DNA of 64,000 nt from Nannocystis pusilla (GTDB taxonomy: Bacteria; Myxococcota_A; Polyangia; Nannocystales; Nannocystaceae), in NCBI RefSeq assembly GCF_026626665.1, contig NZ_JAPNKE010000002.1, forward strand, positions 8,638,001 to 8,702,000, read 5' to 3'. This document shows positions 15,377 to 26,722 of the stretch, piece by piece. Position 1 is the stretch's first letter, and the number at the start of each line of letters is the position of its first letter. Below the pieces are notes generated by a model, which was not told where the DNA came from, ran no database searches, and saw only the letters and a list, made by a program, of their open reading frames with translations. Position numbers and translations under genes: made by a program.

Positions 15377-16633
15377 CTAGGGCTGGCCCTCGACGAACTT
15401 CTTGATGTCCTTCTCGGCCGTGCGCACTGCGATGAAGCAGCAGGTCGCGGCGAGGATCAGCGTCGACGACGTCACGAGGAACGTCTGCTGCGAGCCGTAG
15501 ATGTCGGCGACCTTGCCGAACAGCGGCGGCGCGGCCATGTCGCCGAGGAAGTGCAGGATGAACACCGCCAGCGCGTAGGCCATCGCCCGCTGCGTGCCGG
15601 GCACGACGTTGGCGATCTGGGTGTTGACCGACGGCATGCACAGGAACAGGCAGGTCGCGCCGACGCCGAGCGCGGGCAGGAAGATCGCCCGGCTCTCGGT
15701 CGAGAAGCCGATGAAGAAGGCCGGCAGCGCCAGCGCGTAGGCGATGCCGGCGAGCAGGGCGTAGGCGCCGCGGGTGCGGCGGGCCAGGCGGTCGCCGAGC
15801 AGGCCGGCCAGGCCCGAGCCGATGAGGCCGCCGACCAGGCCGATCACCCCGAGCGCCAGCGACGCCTCGACCTTCGTCATGCCGCGCTCTTTCTGGAAGA
15901 ACTCGATGCTGTAGTGGAGGATCGGCACCAGGATCATCACCGCGAACGCCTGCGCGAGGATGATCAGCATCAGCGTCTTGTTGCGCAGCAGGGCCAGGTA
16001 CGACTTGACCCCCGAGACATGTTCTTCGGGACCTGTCCCGGACTGTCCGGCGCGCGGCGGCTCGGCGAGCATGGCGATCAGGATCGCGACCAGCAGCCCC
16101 GGCGCGCCGGCCACGAAGAACGCGTTCTGCCAGCTCCCGGAGTAGTGCGTGACGAGGCCGCCGATCAGGTATCCGGCGGTGCCGCCGAGCGGCATGCCGA
16201 GGAAGAACAGCGCCAGCGCGCGGCCGCGGACGCGGTCCGAGAAGTAGTCGGCGACCAGCGTCGGGCCGATGACGAGGCAGCCGGCCTCGCCGACGCCGAT
16301 CAGGAAGCGCGACAGGAACAGCCCCGTCTTGCCGGTCGCCAGGCCCGAGCCGATCGTCGCCAGCGACCAGATGAACACGCACGCGGCGAAGATCATGGTG
16401 CGGCGGTAGCGTCCGGCCCAGTAGCCGATCAGCGGCGCGAACACCATGTAGCCGAGCGTGAACGCCGACCACAGCATGCCGAACTCCGCCTTGTCCATGG
16501 CGAAGGCGCCCTTGATCTCGACCTCGAGCGCGCTCACCACCTGGCGGTCGGCGTAGTTGAGGAAGTTGGCGAAGAACACGACCGCGAGCGCGTACGCCAG
16601 ATACCGGGAGGAGAAGCGGGGGCGCTCGGCCAT
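15377..16633 (-). CDS. MFS transporter, spinster-like
   Basis: 418 residues with 12 hydrophobic segments. NFLNYADRQVVSALEVEIKG, the loop GYWAGRYRRT and FLIGVGEAGC match the spinster/hexuronate type of the major facilitator superfamily. These carry lipids, organic acids or sugars; the cargo here is unknown. The central cytoplasmic loop between helices 6 and 7 (AGQSGTGPEEHVSGVKS) is encoded by a copy of the dispersed repeat. ATG 16633 is preferred over one 12 codons upstream because the extra residues are unlike the family. Confidence 0.88.
   Translation of the reverse strand: MAERPRFSSRYLAYALAVVFFANFLNYADRQVVSALEVEIKGAFAMDKAEFGMLWSAFTLGYMVFAPLIGYWAGRYRRTMIFAACVFIWSLATIGSGLATGKTGLFLSRFLIGVGEAGCLVIGPTLVADYFSDRVRGRALALFFLGMPLGGTAGYLIGGLVTHYSGSWQNAFFVAGAPGLLVAILIAMLAEPPRAGQSGTGPEEHVSGVKSYLALLRNKTLMLIILAQAFAVMILVPILHYSIEFFQKERGMTKVEASLALGVIGLVGGLIGSGLAGLLGDRLARRTRGAYALLAGIAYALALPAFFIGFSTESRAIFLPALGVGATCLFLCMPSVNTQIANVVPGTQRAMAYALAVFILHFLGDMAAPPLFGKVADIYGSQQTFLVTSSTLILAATCCFIAVRTAEKDIKKFVEGQP
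16011..16038. repeat. dispersed palindromic repeat inside the MFS gene
   Basis: CCCGAGACATGTTCTTCGGG followed by ACCTGTCC. It falls in the codons of the central cytoplasmic loop and keeps the frame. Confidence 0.6.
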
Positions 16634-16746
16634 GGGCGGCCGGAGCATAGCGCTGCCCGGCAGCGTCACCGACGCCGACCCGCGGTTCGCACGTGCACGG
16701 GCTCACGCGCGGGTATGCGCGCCTCTGGACTATCCTGCGCCGCGCC

Positions 16747-17172
16747 ATGGACCTGCGCGGCAGATCGATCCGCACCCTCGCCTGGCTCGGCGACGCCGAG
16801 TTCGAGCGGGAGGTCCGACTTCGGCTGGCGCGGCGGGGCGACTACCCGACCGACCGGCTCCACGCCATCAAGGCCCGCATCGTCTGCGCCGAGGCGCAGG
16901 CCGAGCTGCTCGCGGCCATCGAGCCCGAGCTCGACGACGACGAGGCCGGGGTCGTGCGGCGCGGCCGCAACGTCAATCTCAAGGCCTCCGGCCGCGGCGT
17001 GCGGGACGTGCGGGCTTACCGCGCGGCGACCGGCCTCGAGGCGCTGGTGGCTTACTGGTGTTTCGGTGACCCGGCGGTGCGGGGTCGCTTCGAGGCGCTG
17101 GTGGTGCCCCGGTTGGAGGCGGCGATCGACGCGGTGTTGGCGTCCCAGACGGCCGCGCGCAGGTCTTCGTAG
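16747..17172 (+). CDS. mrnC: mini-ribonuclease 3 (MrnC-like RNase III domain)
   Basis: 141 residues, no double-stranded-RNA-binding domain. LAWLGDAEFEREVRLRL gives the RNase III acidic signature, and VVRRGRNVN and RAATGLEALVAYW match Mini-III, which matures 23S rRNA ends in Gram-positives and relatives. ATG 16747 is used; TATCCT ends 10 bases before it. The acidic catalytic residues look intact. It stands alone between an MFS gene and the monooxygenase-like pair. Confidence 0.8.
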   Translation: MDLRGRSIRTLAWLGDAEFEREVRLRLARRGDYPTDRLHAIKARIVCAEAQAELLAAIEPELDDDEAGVVRRGRNVNLKASGRGVRDVRAYRAATGLEALVAYWCFGDPAVRGRFEALVVPRLEAAIDAVLASQTAARRSS

Positions 17173-17237
17173 CCCGGCGGCGGGGGCGATGATATTTTGC
17201 CGTGGGGCGGCCCGGGCCGGTCCTGGAGGCATTGTAC

Positions 17238-18783
17238 ATGCACGCGCTGGCGCGCACGGCCGCGGCGGGCTTCGTCGCTGCGAGCCTGTCCTGTCGGACA
17301 TCCGAGAACCCGGCCGCGACCGAGACCACCGGCGACACCGGGACCGCGAGCGGCGGCGAGCCGGACGACGGCTCGCGGGCCACGCTGGTCCACACCTACG
17401 GGCTCACCACGCTCGCGGCCTTCGAGGAGACCGAGCCGTGCGTGCAGTGGACGCTGCACAACGATCAGCCGCTGTACGTCAACGCGGTCACGCTGGTCAA
17501 CGACGGCGGCTTCCACCACAGCAACTGGCTGACGGTCCCGGAGGACAAGTTCACGGGCGAGGACGGGTTCTTCCGCTGTTCCGACCGCGGCTACTCCGAG
17601 CTCGACGCCGCGCTCTCGGGCACCGTCGTGTTCGCCCAGTCGACCCAGTCGCGCAGCGAGGTCCAGCAGCTCCCGCCGGGCGTGGTCATCAAGATCCCCC
17701 CGCGCCACAAGATCATCGCCGGCGTCCACCTGCTCAACCTCGCCAGCGTCGCCATCGAGACCGAGCTGCGCATGGCCCTCGACATCATCCACCCGCGCGA
17801 CGTCGAGGTCCTGGTCGCCCCGTTCCGCCTGACCTACTACGACCTCGACATCCCGCCGAACCGGCGCAGCCGCTTCACCGGGACTTGCAAGATCCGCGGG
17901 CCCTACGTCGGCGCCGTCGGCGGCGAGTTCGACCTCAAGCTCTACCACGTCTTGCCGCACACGCATTACCTCGGCGACCAGTTCCGCCTCGAGACGTTCG
18001 ACGCCGACGGCAACAGCGAGGTCGTGTTCGAGAAGACCGGCTTCAACGCCGACGCCGGCGGCAAGGCGTTCGACCCGCCGCTCGCCCTCGACGGCAGCGA
18101 GGGCCTGCGCTTCTCGTGCGGCTTCGACAACTGGCGCGACGTGTCGATCGGCTGGGGCATCGGCGACCAGGAGATGTGCGTCATGCTCGGCCTCGCCGAC
18201 AGCCGCGCGATCATGGACGTCAGCGTCCTCGTCAACTCGAAGCCGACCGGCGTCGAGGGCGACGTGCTGCTCCACGAGGGCCCGTGTCAGGTGCTCGCGT
18301 TCCCGAGAACGGCGCCCAGACCGAGCCCACCGCGGAGGAGAAGGCCGCGCCGCTGTACGTCCCGCCGGGCGCCGCGGGCGACGTCGACCTCGAGCCGCTC
18401 AAGCAGTGCGTCGACGCCGATCCGAGCGTGCCGTCGAAGGGCGCGCCGAGCCTGCGGGACATCTCCGGCGCCATCTTCGCACCGGGCTGCGTGTTCTCGT
18501 CGTGCCACGACGCCAAGCAGCCCGCGGCCGGCCTCGACTTGCAGTCGCCGGGCCTGCACGAGCGCTTGCTCGCGCACGAGGTCGCGGCCCGGGTCGACGT
18601 CCCGCTCGTCGCTCCCGGCGACGCCGAGGGCAGCTGGCTGTACCGCATCGTCTCGCGCTGTGACCCGACCGACAGCGAAGGCCAGACCGTCCGGCACATG
18701 CCCTACAACGCGCCCACCCTGCTCACCGACGGCGCCGTCGCGCTGATCCGCGCGTGGATCAACGCCGGCGCCGAGAATACTGA
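17238..18783 (+). pseudogene. copper type II monooxygenase-like lipoprotein with cytochrome-like tail, frameshifted
   Basis: The first frame runs from ATG 17238 through a lipoprotein-like leader, a short Thr/Gly-rich linker and a domain resembling the two-lobed PHM/dopamine-beta-monooxygenase fold (NDGGFHHSNW, ALDIIHPRDV, LPHTHYLGDQF). Around 18302 the frame breaks; the next frame continues with the same C-terminal region as the downstream paralogue (PLYVPPGAAGDVDLEP, CVFSSCHDAKQPAAGLDL, HMPYNAP, IRAWINAGAE). One base seems missing at TTCCCGAGAAC. The second frame has no stop near its expected end, only a TGA in another frame at 18781. It is either a decaying copy or carries sequence errors. 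The leader cysteine codon lies in a copy of the dispersed repeat. Confidence 0.7.
17287..17305. repeat. dispersed repeat-like hairpin in the lipoprotein leader
   Basis: CTGTCCTGTCGGACATCC: TGTCC and GGACA flank TGTC. It encodes S-C-R-T-S around the probable lipid-modified cysteine. Confidence 0.45.
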
Positions 18784-18791
18784 GTACTGCC

Positions 18792-20366
18792 ATGACCCGT
18801 CGCTCGCTCGTCGTCCTCGCCCTCGCGTGCGCCTGTCGTCCACAACCTGGTTCTTCGGACAGCGATGGTTCCACCAGCGGGACCACCTCCGGGGCGGCGA
18901 CCGGCACCACCGGCGAGCCGCCGACGTCGACCACCGGCGAGCCGGCGACCGAGACCGCGACGGTGGTCCACAGCTTCGGCAGCTACTTGATGACGCCGTA
19001 CCTCGAGATCGAGCCGTGCGTGCAGTGGACGCTGCACAACGACGAGGCGATCTACGTCAACGCGGTGACGCTGGTCAACGACGGCGGGTTCCACCACAGC
19101 AACTGGTTCGCGGTGCCGGAGGAGGTGTTCCCGGGCGAGGACGGGTTCTGGGACTGCGCCTCGCGCAGCTACAACGAGATCACCGCCGCGGTCGAGGGCA
19201 CGGTGCTGTTCGCCCAGTCGACCCAGTCGCGCCAGGAGGTCATGCAGCTGCCGGCGGGCGCGGTCATCAAGATCCCCGCGCGGCACAAGATCATCGCCGG
19301 CACCCATCTGCTCAACCTCGGCAGCACCGACCTCGACTCCGAGCTGCGGATGGCGCTCGACATCATCCACCCGCGCGACATCGGCGCGGTGCTGGCGGCG
19401 ATGCACCTCGACTACCGCGACCTGGCGATCCCCGCGAACAAGCACAGCCGCTTCACCGGCAACTGCTCGTTCAAGGCGACCTTCGAGAAGTCGACCGGCA
19501 AGCCGTTCGACATGAAGCTCTACTACGTGCTCCCGCACTACCACTACCTCGGGGAGTACTTCGGCCTGCAGGTCCTCGGCGGCGCGCGCGACGGCGAGTT
19601 CCTGTTCAAGCTCGACGGCTTCAACGGCGGCGCCAACGGGGCCGCGTTCGACCCGCCGGTCGACCTGTCGGACGCCGAGGGCCTGCGCTTCGCTTGCGGC
19701 TTTAATAACTGGCTGGGCAAGGACATCGGCTACGGCATCGGCGACCAGGAGATGTGCATGATGCTCGGCCTCGTCGACGCGCGCGTGATGATCGAGTCGC
19801 GCGTCAGCGAGGGCTCGCAGCTGGTCGGCGTCGACGGCGAGGTGGTGCTGCACGAGGCCGAGTGCGCCAACTATGCCGTGTTCAAGAACCCGGCCCAGGG
19901 CCCGCCGACGCCGGAGGAGATCGCCCGGCCGCTCTACGTGCCGCCGGCCGACCCGGGCGACGTCGACCTCGAGCCGACCAAGAGCTGCATCGACAGCGCG
20001 CCGACGGCCGCGCCCGACACGCCCACCACCCTGGCCAGCGTGCGCGACTCGATCTTCACCCCGAGCTGCACCTTCTCGTCGTGCCACGACGCCTCGGCGC
20101 CGGCCGCCGGCCTCGACCTGCAGACCGCCGAGGGCCTCGGCGCCCGCCTGCTCGCCCACGAGGTCGTCGCCGACACGCCCGACGCGCTCGTCACCCCCGG
20201 GGACCCGCAGGCGAGCTGGCTGTACCGGCTGGTCGCCGAGTGCGAGCCGCAGAACGGCGACGGCGCGACCGTCCGCCACATGCCGTTCAACGCCCCGACC
20301 CTGCTGCCCGACCCGCTGGTCGCCAAGCTGCGCGCGTGGATCGAGGCCGGCGCGCTCGACGACTGA
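18792..20366 (+). CDS. copper type II monooxygenase-like lipoprotein with cytochrome-like domain
   Basis: 524 residues, intact paralogue of the preceding gene. Order: lipoprotein leader (VVLALACAC), Ser/Thr/Gly linker to about residue 60, PHM-like beta domain (GGFHHSNW, LLNLGSTDLDSELRMAL, LPHYHYLGEYF; the His clusters are candidate copper ligands), then a C-terminal domain with CTFSSCHDASAPAAGLDL, PGDPQASWLYRLV, HMPFNAPTLL and LRAWIEAGA. The latter layout is that of PSCyt-type cytochrome domains, with C-x4-C-H instead of the canonical heme motif C-x2-C-H. It likely acts in the periplasm or outer membrane as an oxidoreductase; the substrate is unknown. It may be inactive as a heme protein. Confidence 0.75.
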   Translation: MTRRSLVVLALACACRPQPGSSDSDGSTSGTTSGAATGTTGEPPTSTTGEPATETATVVHSFGSYLMTPYLEIEPCVQWTLHNDEAIYVNAVTLVNDGGFHHSNWFAVPEEVFPGEDGFWDCASRSYNEITAAVEGTVLFAQSTQSRQEVMQLPAGAVIKIPARHKIIAGTHLLNLGSTDLDSELRMALDIIHPRDIGAVLAAMHLDYRDLAIPANKHSRFTGNCSFKATFEKSTGKPFDMKLYYVLPHYHYLGEYFGLQVLGGARDGEFLFKLDGFNGGANGAAFDPPVDLSDAEGLRFACGFNNWLGKDIGYGIGDQEMCMMLGLVDARVMIESRVSEGSQLVGVDGEVVLHEAECANYAVFKNPAQGPPTPEEIARPLYVPPADPGDVDLEPTKSCIDSAPTAAPDTPTTLASVRDSIFTPSCTFSSCHDASAPAAGLDLQTAEGLGARLLAHEVVADTPDALVTPGDPQASWLYRLVAECEPQNGDGATVRHMPFNAPTLLPDPLVAKLRAWIEAGALDD

Positions 20367-20370
20367 AGGA

Positions 20371-20402
20371 CATGTCCGAAGGGGCATTGCCCTTCGGACA
20401 TG
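20371..20402. terminator. long palindromic repeat hairpin after the monooxygenase-like gene
   Basis: CATGTCCGAAGGG (20371-20383) pairs with CCCTTCGGACATG (20390-20402) around GCATTG. It starts 5 bases after the stop and lies between convergent genes. The left arm matches the GAAGRG variant of the dispersed repeat. Confidence 0.75.
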
Positions 20403-20404
20403 GC

Positions 20405-20876
20405 TCAAGCACCCTGTACCAGCGGACAGAGGGTCGCCCGGGTCGCGCGCACGTAGTCGTCGGGGTGCAGCACGATCTGCAGCCCGCGCGTGCCCGCCGA
20501 CACCGCGATCTTTTCAAAGAGGATCGCGGTCTCGTCGAGGTAGACCGGGTAGTCCTTCTTGCCGGCGAGGGCCGTGACCCCGCCGCGGACGTAGCCGGTC
20601 AGCGGCGTCACCTCGCGCAGGGCGACCAGCTCGATGCGCCGGTCGCCGCTGGCGCGCGCGAGCGCCTTGAGGTCGAGGTGACCGTCGCCCGGGACGACCG
20701 CCAGGCACACCCCGTTGCGGTCGCCGCGGGCGATGAGTGTTGAACACCTGCTCGGGCGGCAGGCCGACCAGGGCTGCGACCTCGGCCGCCGTGAGGTGCT
20801 CGGCGTCGACCGGGTAGGGCCGCAGCTCGTAGTCGATGCCGAGGTTGTCGAGGATCCTGGCGGCGTTGGTCTTCAC
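20405..20876 (-). pseudogene. ybaK: YbaK/EbsC Cys-tRNA(Pro) deacylase, frameshifted
   Basis: The N-terminal frame from GTG 20876 reads VKTNAARILDNLGIDYELRP and stops matching after LGLPPEQVFNT-type sequence; the neighbouring frame continues with the expected IARGDRNGVCLAVVPGDG, TPLTGYVRGG and SAGTRGLQI. The break is at about 20738, where two bases appear to be missing in AACACTCATC. All family blocks of this editing enzyme, which removes cysteine from mischarged tRNA-Pro, are present across the two frames. A sequencing indel is as likely as real inactivation. It begins 8 bases after the upstream dehydrogenase stop, on the same strand. Confidence 0.8.
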
Positions 20877-20883
20877 GTTCGCG

Positions 20884-22386
20884 TCACTGCGGGACGACCC
20901 GCAGGATCTTGCCGTCGACGGGGGCGTTGAAGCCGTCGAGCTCGACGACGGTGAACAGCACGTCACCGAAGCCGTTGCTGCCGGAGCCGAGGACGCGGTC
21001 CTCCTGGCCGGCGACCATGCCGAGGAGCTCGACGTTGGTGCCGTCCCAGTTGAGGGCGTAGACCCCGCCGGAGCAGTAGTCGCCGTAGAAGTAGGTGCCG
21101 TTCCACTCGGGCACCTCGCAGCTGCGATAGACGGTGCCGCCCGTGATCGAGCAGCCCTCGCCGTGGTTGTACTCGGCGATCGGGGTGGTGAGGCCCTGGT
21201 CGTTGACTTCGTTGACGCCCTTGCCGTCGTCGCAGCCGCCGTTGAAGCAGTGGTTGCCCTCCATCAGGCTCCAGCCGTAGTCGGCGCCGGCCGCGACGAC
21301 GCTGACCTCTTCCCACTGGTTCTGGCCGACGTCGGCGGCGTACAGCGTGCCGTCCTCGTCGAAGCTGAAGCGCCACGGGTTGCGGAAGCCCCACGCGTAG
21401 ATCTCGGGCGCGAACTCGGGGTCGTTCACGAACGGGTTGTCGGCCGGCACCGTGTAGTCGAAGCCGTCGAGCATCTCGCACTGGCCGCACGGCTCGTTCA
21501 TGTCGGGCGTGCCGTCGGGCTCGACGTCGATGCGGAGGATCTTGGCGAGCAGCGACTGCTTGTCGCGGCCGGTGTCGAACTGGTCGTCCGCGCCGCCGCC
21601 GTCGCCCATGCCGATGTACAGCATGCCGTCGGGCCCGAACTCGATCATGCCGCCGTTGTGGTTGCTGGCCGGCTGCGAGATGGCGATGACGAGCCGCTCG
21701 GACGCCGGGTCGACCTTGTCGGGGTCGTTGGGGTCGAGCGTGAACTCGGCCACGTACGTCGGCCCGGGGCCCTGCCACATGCCCGGGTTGTAGTTGACGA
21801 AGATCCGCGGGTCGGCGGGGAAGTTCGGGTGGAAGTCGAAGCCGAGCAGGCCCTGCTCGGGGCCGATCTGGTTCGGCACCTTGTTCTTGACGTCGATGTC
21901 GAGGAAGCTCTCGGCCGGGGCGGTGTTCTGCCCGGGCTCGAGGATCTTGATCCGGCCGCCCTGCTCGAGCACGAACAGGCGCTCGGGGTCGCTGGGATCG
22001 GCGCGCACCATGAGCGGGCGGTCGAAGCCGGTGGCGACGACCTCGAGCGCGAAGCCGGGGCGTCCGGGCACCGGGGTGTAGGGACACGCGGGCTCGCCGG
22101 TGGTGGTCGAGGTGCCGTCGGTGGTCGGGTCGACGGTGGTGGTCGACGTCGGCGGGGTGTCGGTGGTGGGACCGGCGGAGGTGGGATCGACCGTCGACGT
22201 GGCGGTCGCAGTGCCGTCGGTGCCGGTGCCCGTCGTCGTCGAGGTGTCCGTGGTCCCGGTCTGGTTGTCGGTGGTGGGACCGGCGGACGTCGAGGCGTCG
22301 GTGCCGGAGGCCTTGCCGTCGTCACCGCACGCGAGCAGCGTGACGCAAGGGAGAAGGGTGAGGCGGGCGAAGTTCTGCCAAGACAT
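20884..22386 (-). CDS. PQQ-dependent sugar dehydrogenase-like lipoprotein
   Basis: 500 residues. Leader with lipobox LLAC, then a low-complexity Thr/Ser/Asp/Gly linker with repeated TSAGPTTD units to about residue 100, then a six-bladed GSDH propeller: GFDRPLMVRADPSDPERL, GPEQGLLGFDFHPNF, NHNGGMIEFGPDGMLYIG, GFRNPWRFSFDEDG and GADYGWSLMEG are typical of the sugar dehydrogenase/HHIP family. Members oxidise sugars with PQQ; no PQQ genes are in the window. ATG 22386 is used. It is probably an outer-membrane-anchored periplasmic or surface enzyme, and lies next to other secreted oxidoreductase-like lipoproteins. Confidence 0.85.
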   Translation of the reverse strand: MSWQNFARLTLLPCVTLLACGDDGKASGTDASTSAGPTTDNQTGTTDTSTTTGTGTDGTATATSTVDPTSAGPTTDTPPTSTTTVDPTTDGTSTTTGEPACPYTPVPGRPGFALEVVATGFDRPLMVRADPSDPERLFVLEQGGRIKILEPGQNTAPAESFLDIDVKNKVPNQIGPEQGLLGFDFHPNFPADPRIFVNYNPGMWQGPGPTYVAEFTLDPNDPDKVDPASERLVIAISQPASNHNGGMIEFGPDGMLYIGMGDGGGADDQFDTGRDKQSLLAKILRIDVEPDGTPDMNEPCGQCEMLDGFDYTVPADNPFVNDPEFAPEIYAWGFRNPWRFSFDEDGTLYAADVGQNQWEEVSVVAAGADYGWSLMEGNHCFNGGCDDGKGVNEVNDQGLTTPIAEYNHGEGCSITGGTVYRSCEVPEWNGTYFYGDYCSGGVYALNWDGTNVELLGMVAGQEDRVLGSGSNGFGDVLFTVVELDGFNAPVDGKILRVVPQ

Positions 22387-22430
22387 GGCGGGCAGCCTAA
22401 CACACGCCTGGGCGCGCCTGCGCGCCGGTC

Positions 22431-24362
<1,932 letters not shown>

Positions 24363-24371
24363 GGTCGGCAA

Positions 24372-24377
24372 GGTATA
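24372..24377 (-). promoter_or_regulatory. candidate -10 hexamer of the kinase gene
   Basis: TATACC on the minus strand, 9 bases before ATG 24362. No ribosome binding site is seen in the gap. Confidence 0.35.
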
Positions 24378-24502
24378 TCACGGCGCTGGGCGAAACCCCG
24401 CCTGCGCGGCTTCGGCCTGCACATAAATGCAGCCCTCGCGGCCGTCAGCGGGTGCAGCAGGCCCTTGCGGACGCCGGGCGGGCGCCTAAAACAGAGCCAG
24501 CC

Positions 24503-25732
24503 ATGGCCGCCTCACGCCGTACTTTGCTGTCTTCGTCCCTGGTCCTCCTCGGCTGCCTCACGGTGTTGCCGGGCATGACCGAGTGCCAGGCTGCAGCGCC
24601 GCCGTCGCCCCAGCCCGAGACGGTCGCTGTGTCCGCCCCCGCGCCGCGAGAGATCGCCCCGGACATGGGCGCGCACGCCACGCTGACGGGGCTCGCGGCC
24701 GCACCGGCACCGTCGCAAGCGACGCCCGAGGTCAAGGCACCGTCGCCGGCCGCGCGCCTCGAAGCTGAACAAAACGTCATCGACGTGTTCCGCGCCGCCG
24801 CGCCCGCCACCGTGTTCGTGACGCAGAAGCGGCTGGTCCGCGACTACTCGATGCGCGCGCTCGAGGTCCCCGCCGGCTCGGGCACCGGCTTCGTCTGGGA
24901 CACGCAGGGCCACGTCGTCACCAACTACCACGTCGTCGACGCCGGCCGCGCGCGCGGCACCTACAGCGTCACGCTCTACAGCCAGAAGACCTACGACGCC
25001 CAGCTGCTCGGCGGCGATCCCAACAAGGACATCGCCGTGCTCAAGCTGATCAACTGCGACGAGCCGCTGACCCCGATCCGCGTGCTCCCGCAGGGCGGCC
25101 CGCTCGAGGTCGGCCAGACCGCGATCGCCATCGGCAACCCGTTCGGCCTCGACCACACGCTGACCACCGGCGTGGTCTCGGCGATCGGCCGCGAGGTCCA
25201 GGGCTACGGCGGCGTCACCATCCGCGACATGATCCAGACCGACGCCTCGATCAACCCCGGCAACTCCGGCGGCCCGCTGCTCGACAGCGGCGCCCACCTC
25301 ATCGGCATGAACACGATGATCTTCAGCAAGACCGGCAGCAGCGCCGGCATCGGCTTCGCGGTGCCGGTGGCCACGGTGCGCCGCGTGGTCCCGCAGATCA
25401 TCGACAAGGGCCGTGTCGAGCACCCCGGCCTCGGCATCGAGCCGCTGCCCGACGCCTACGCCGCGCGCGTCGGCGTCAAGGGCGTCGTCATCACGCGCAC
25501 GGCCCCCGGCGGCCCCGCCGCCAAGGCGGGCATCCGCGGGCTGCAGCAGGACCGCACCGGCGAGATCTTGCTCGGCGACATCATCGTCGGCATCAACGAG
25601 CACAAGGTGAAGAACTACGACGACCTGTACAACGCCCTCGACCGCTACAAGGTCGGCGACGAGGTCGAGGTCAAGCTGGTCCGCGACGGCGCGCCGGCCA
25701 GCGTGCGCCTCAACTTGATCGACCTGCCCTGA
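24503..25732 (+). CDS. HtrA/DegP-type trypsin-like serine protease with PDZ domain
   Basis: 409 residues. Signal-peptide-like N-terminus (LLSSSLVLLGCLTVLPGM), an Ala/Pro-rich linker, then the protease with catalytic His in VVTNYHVVD, Asp in NKDIAVLKL and Ser in NPGNSGGPLLDS. One C-terminal PDZ domain carries GPAAKAGIRGL and LLGDIIVGIN. It should act in the periplasm in protein quality control. ATG 24503 is chosen over upstream in-frame codons because it directly precedes the signal peptide. Only one PDZ domain is present, as in DegS-like proteins, but the N-terminus looks cleavable. Confidence 0.9.
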   Translation: MAASRRTLLSSSLVLLGCLTVLPGMTECQAAAPPSPQPETVAVSAPAPREIAPDMGAHATLTGLAAAPAPSQATPEVKAPSPAARLEAEQNVIDVFRAAAPATVFVTQKRLVRDYSMRALEVPAGSGTGFVWDTQGHVVTNYHVVDAGRARGTYSVTLYSQKTYDAQLLGGDPNKDIAVLKLINCDEPLTPIRVLPQGGPLEVGQTAIAIGNPFGLDHTLTTGVVSAIGREVQGYGGVTIRDMIQTDASINPGNSGGPLLDSGAHLIGMNTMIFSKTGSSAGIGFAVPVATVRRVVPQIIDKGRVEHPGLGIEPLPDAYAARVGVKGVVITRTAPGGPAAKAGIRGLQQDRTGEILLGDIIVGINEHKVKNYDDLYNALDRYKVGDEVEVKLVRDGAPASVRLNLIDLP

Positions 25733-25741
25733 GCGGCGCGC

Positions 25742-25747
25742 TACCCT
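25742..25747 (+). promoter_or_regulatory. candidate -10 hexamer of hslO
   Basis: TACCCT ends 6 bases before the GTG at 25754, with no ribosome binding site between. It lies in the 21-base gap after the protease gene, so co-transcription is also possible. Confidence 0.3.
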
Positions 25748-25753
25748 CTCGCC

Positions 25754-26722
25754 GTGGACGTGCTCCTCCGCGCAATCGCCGCTGCGCCCGACTCCGACTC
25801 GCCCGAAGCGCCGGCGATGCGCACGCTGGCGGCCGTCACCACCGACCTGGTCCAGGAGTCGTGCCGCCGCCACGGCATCCGCGGGCTCGAGGCGATCGCG
25901 CTGGGTCGGGCGCTCACGGCCGGCTGTCTGCTGACCACGCTGACGAAGTCACCGGCCGAGCGCCTGCGGGTCGACGCGCGCTGCTTCTCCGACCTGCCCG
26001 GGGCGGGCGGCGGCGACGGCGAGCCCGGCGGCTTCCTCCTCGACGCTCGCGGCGACGGCACCGTGCGCGGCTGTCTCCGCCGCGGCTTCGGCGACTCGCC
26101 GCTGCAGGCCACGCTCGAGCGCGCGATGGGCCGCCTGCCGCTGTCGCCGTTCCTCGGCCGGCGCGGCGCGCTCACCGTCACCCGCGACTTCGACCTGTCC
26201 GCAGAGACAGACTCGCGCTATCAGGGCACCGTCGAGCTGGTCGCCGGCGAGGTCGACCTCGACCTCGAGCACTACCTCAACACCAGCGAGCAGGTGCCGT
26301 CGCTGCTGCGCTGCGAGGTGCTGCTCGACGCGACCGGCGGGGTGCTGCGCGCGGGCGGGATCCTGTGCCAGACGCTGCCCGGCAACGACGGCGAGGTGCT
26401 GGCGCCGCTGCGCGAGCGGCTGGCGGGCGAGGCGCTGTCGTCGCTGCTGCTCCTGCCGCGCGCGCCGGCCGACCTGCTGCGATTCGCGCTCGGCGACGCC
26501 CCGTTCGAGGTCGTCGGCGAGACGCCGCTGGCGTTCCGCTGCAACTGCGGCCCGGCGATGGCCCGCGACATCGTCGCCATGCTCGGCGCCGACGACGTCG
26601 ACGCCCTCGCCGGCGAGCGCGAGGCCACCGAGGTCCGCTGCTCCTACTGCGGCGAGCGCTACCTCCTCTCCGCCGCCGAGCTGCGCGAGCTGGCCGGCGA
26701 GCTGCGCCTCCGGCGATCGTAG
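25754..26722 (+). CDS. hslO: Hsp33 redox-regulated chaperone
   Basis: 322 residues from GTG. The N-terminal substrate-binding domain includes LGRALTAGCLLTTLTK and ALTVTRDFDL; the C-terminal zinc centre has C-x-C (FRCNCGPA) and C-x2-C (CSYCGERY), the four redox cysteines that release zinc and activate the chaperone on oxidation. At residues about 148-155 the segment LSAETDSRY replaces the usual short turn before YQGTVEL; it is encoded by a copy of the dispersed repeat (26194-26213), inserted in frame. Confidence 0.93.
   Translation: MDVLLRAIAAAPDSDSPEAPAMRTLAAVTTDLVQESCRRHGIRGLEAIALGRALTAGCLLTTLTKSPAERLRVDARCFSDLPGAGGGDGEPGGFLLDARGDGTVRGCLRRGFGDSPLQATLERAMGRLPLSPFLGRRGALTVTRDFDLSAETDSRYQGTVELVAGEVDLDLEHYLNTSEQVPSLLRCEVLLDATGGVLRAGGILCQTLPGNDGEVLAPLRERLAGEALSSLLLLPRAPADLLRFALGDAPFEVVGETPLAFRCNCGPAMARDIVAMLGADDVDALAGEREATEVRCSYCGERYLLSAAELRELAGELRLRRS
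26194..26213. repeat. dispersed repeat inside hslO
   Basis: CCTGTCCGCAGAGACAGA; TGTC and GACA flank a GCAGA loop. It adds a few residues at a surface turn without breaking the frame. Confidence 0.55.

Noticed and set aside
15359..19705. A 1448-codon plus-strand open frame
   Set aside because: It crosses the MFS gene in antisense and shadows other genes. Only its short part near 18300-18780 is real, as the shifted end of the first monooxygenase-like gene.
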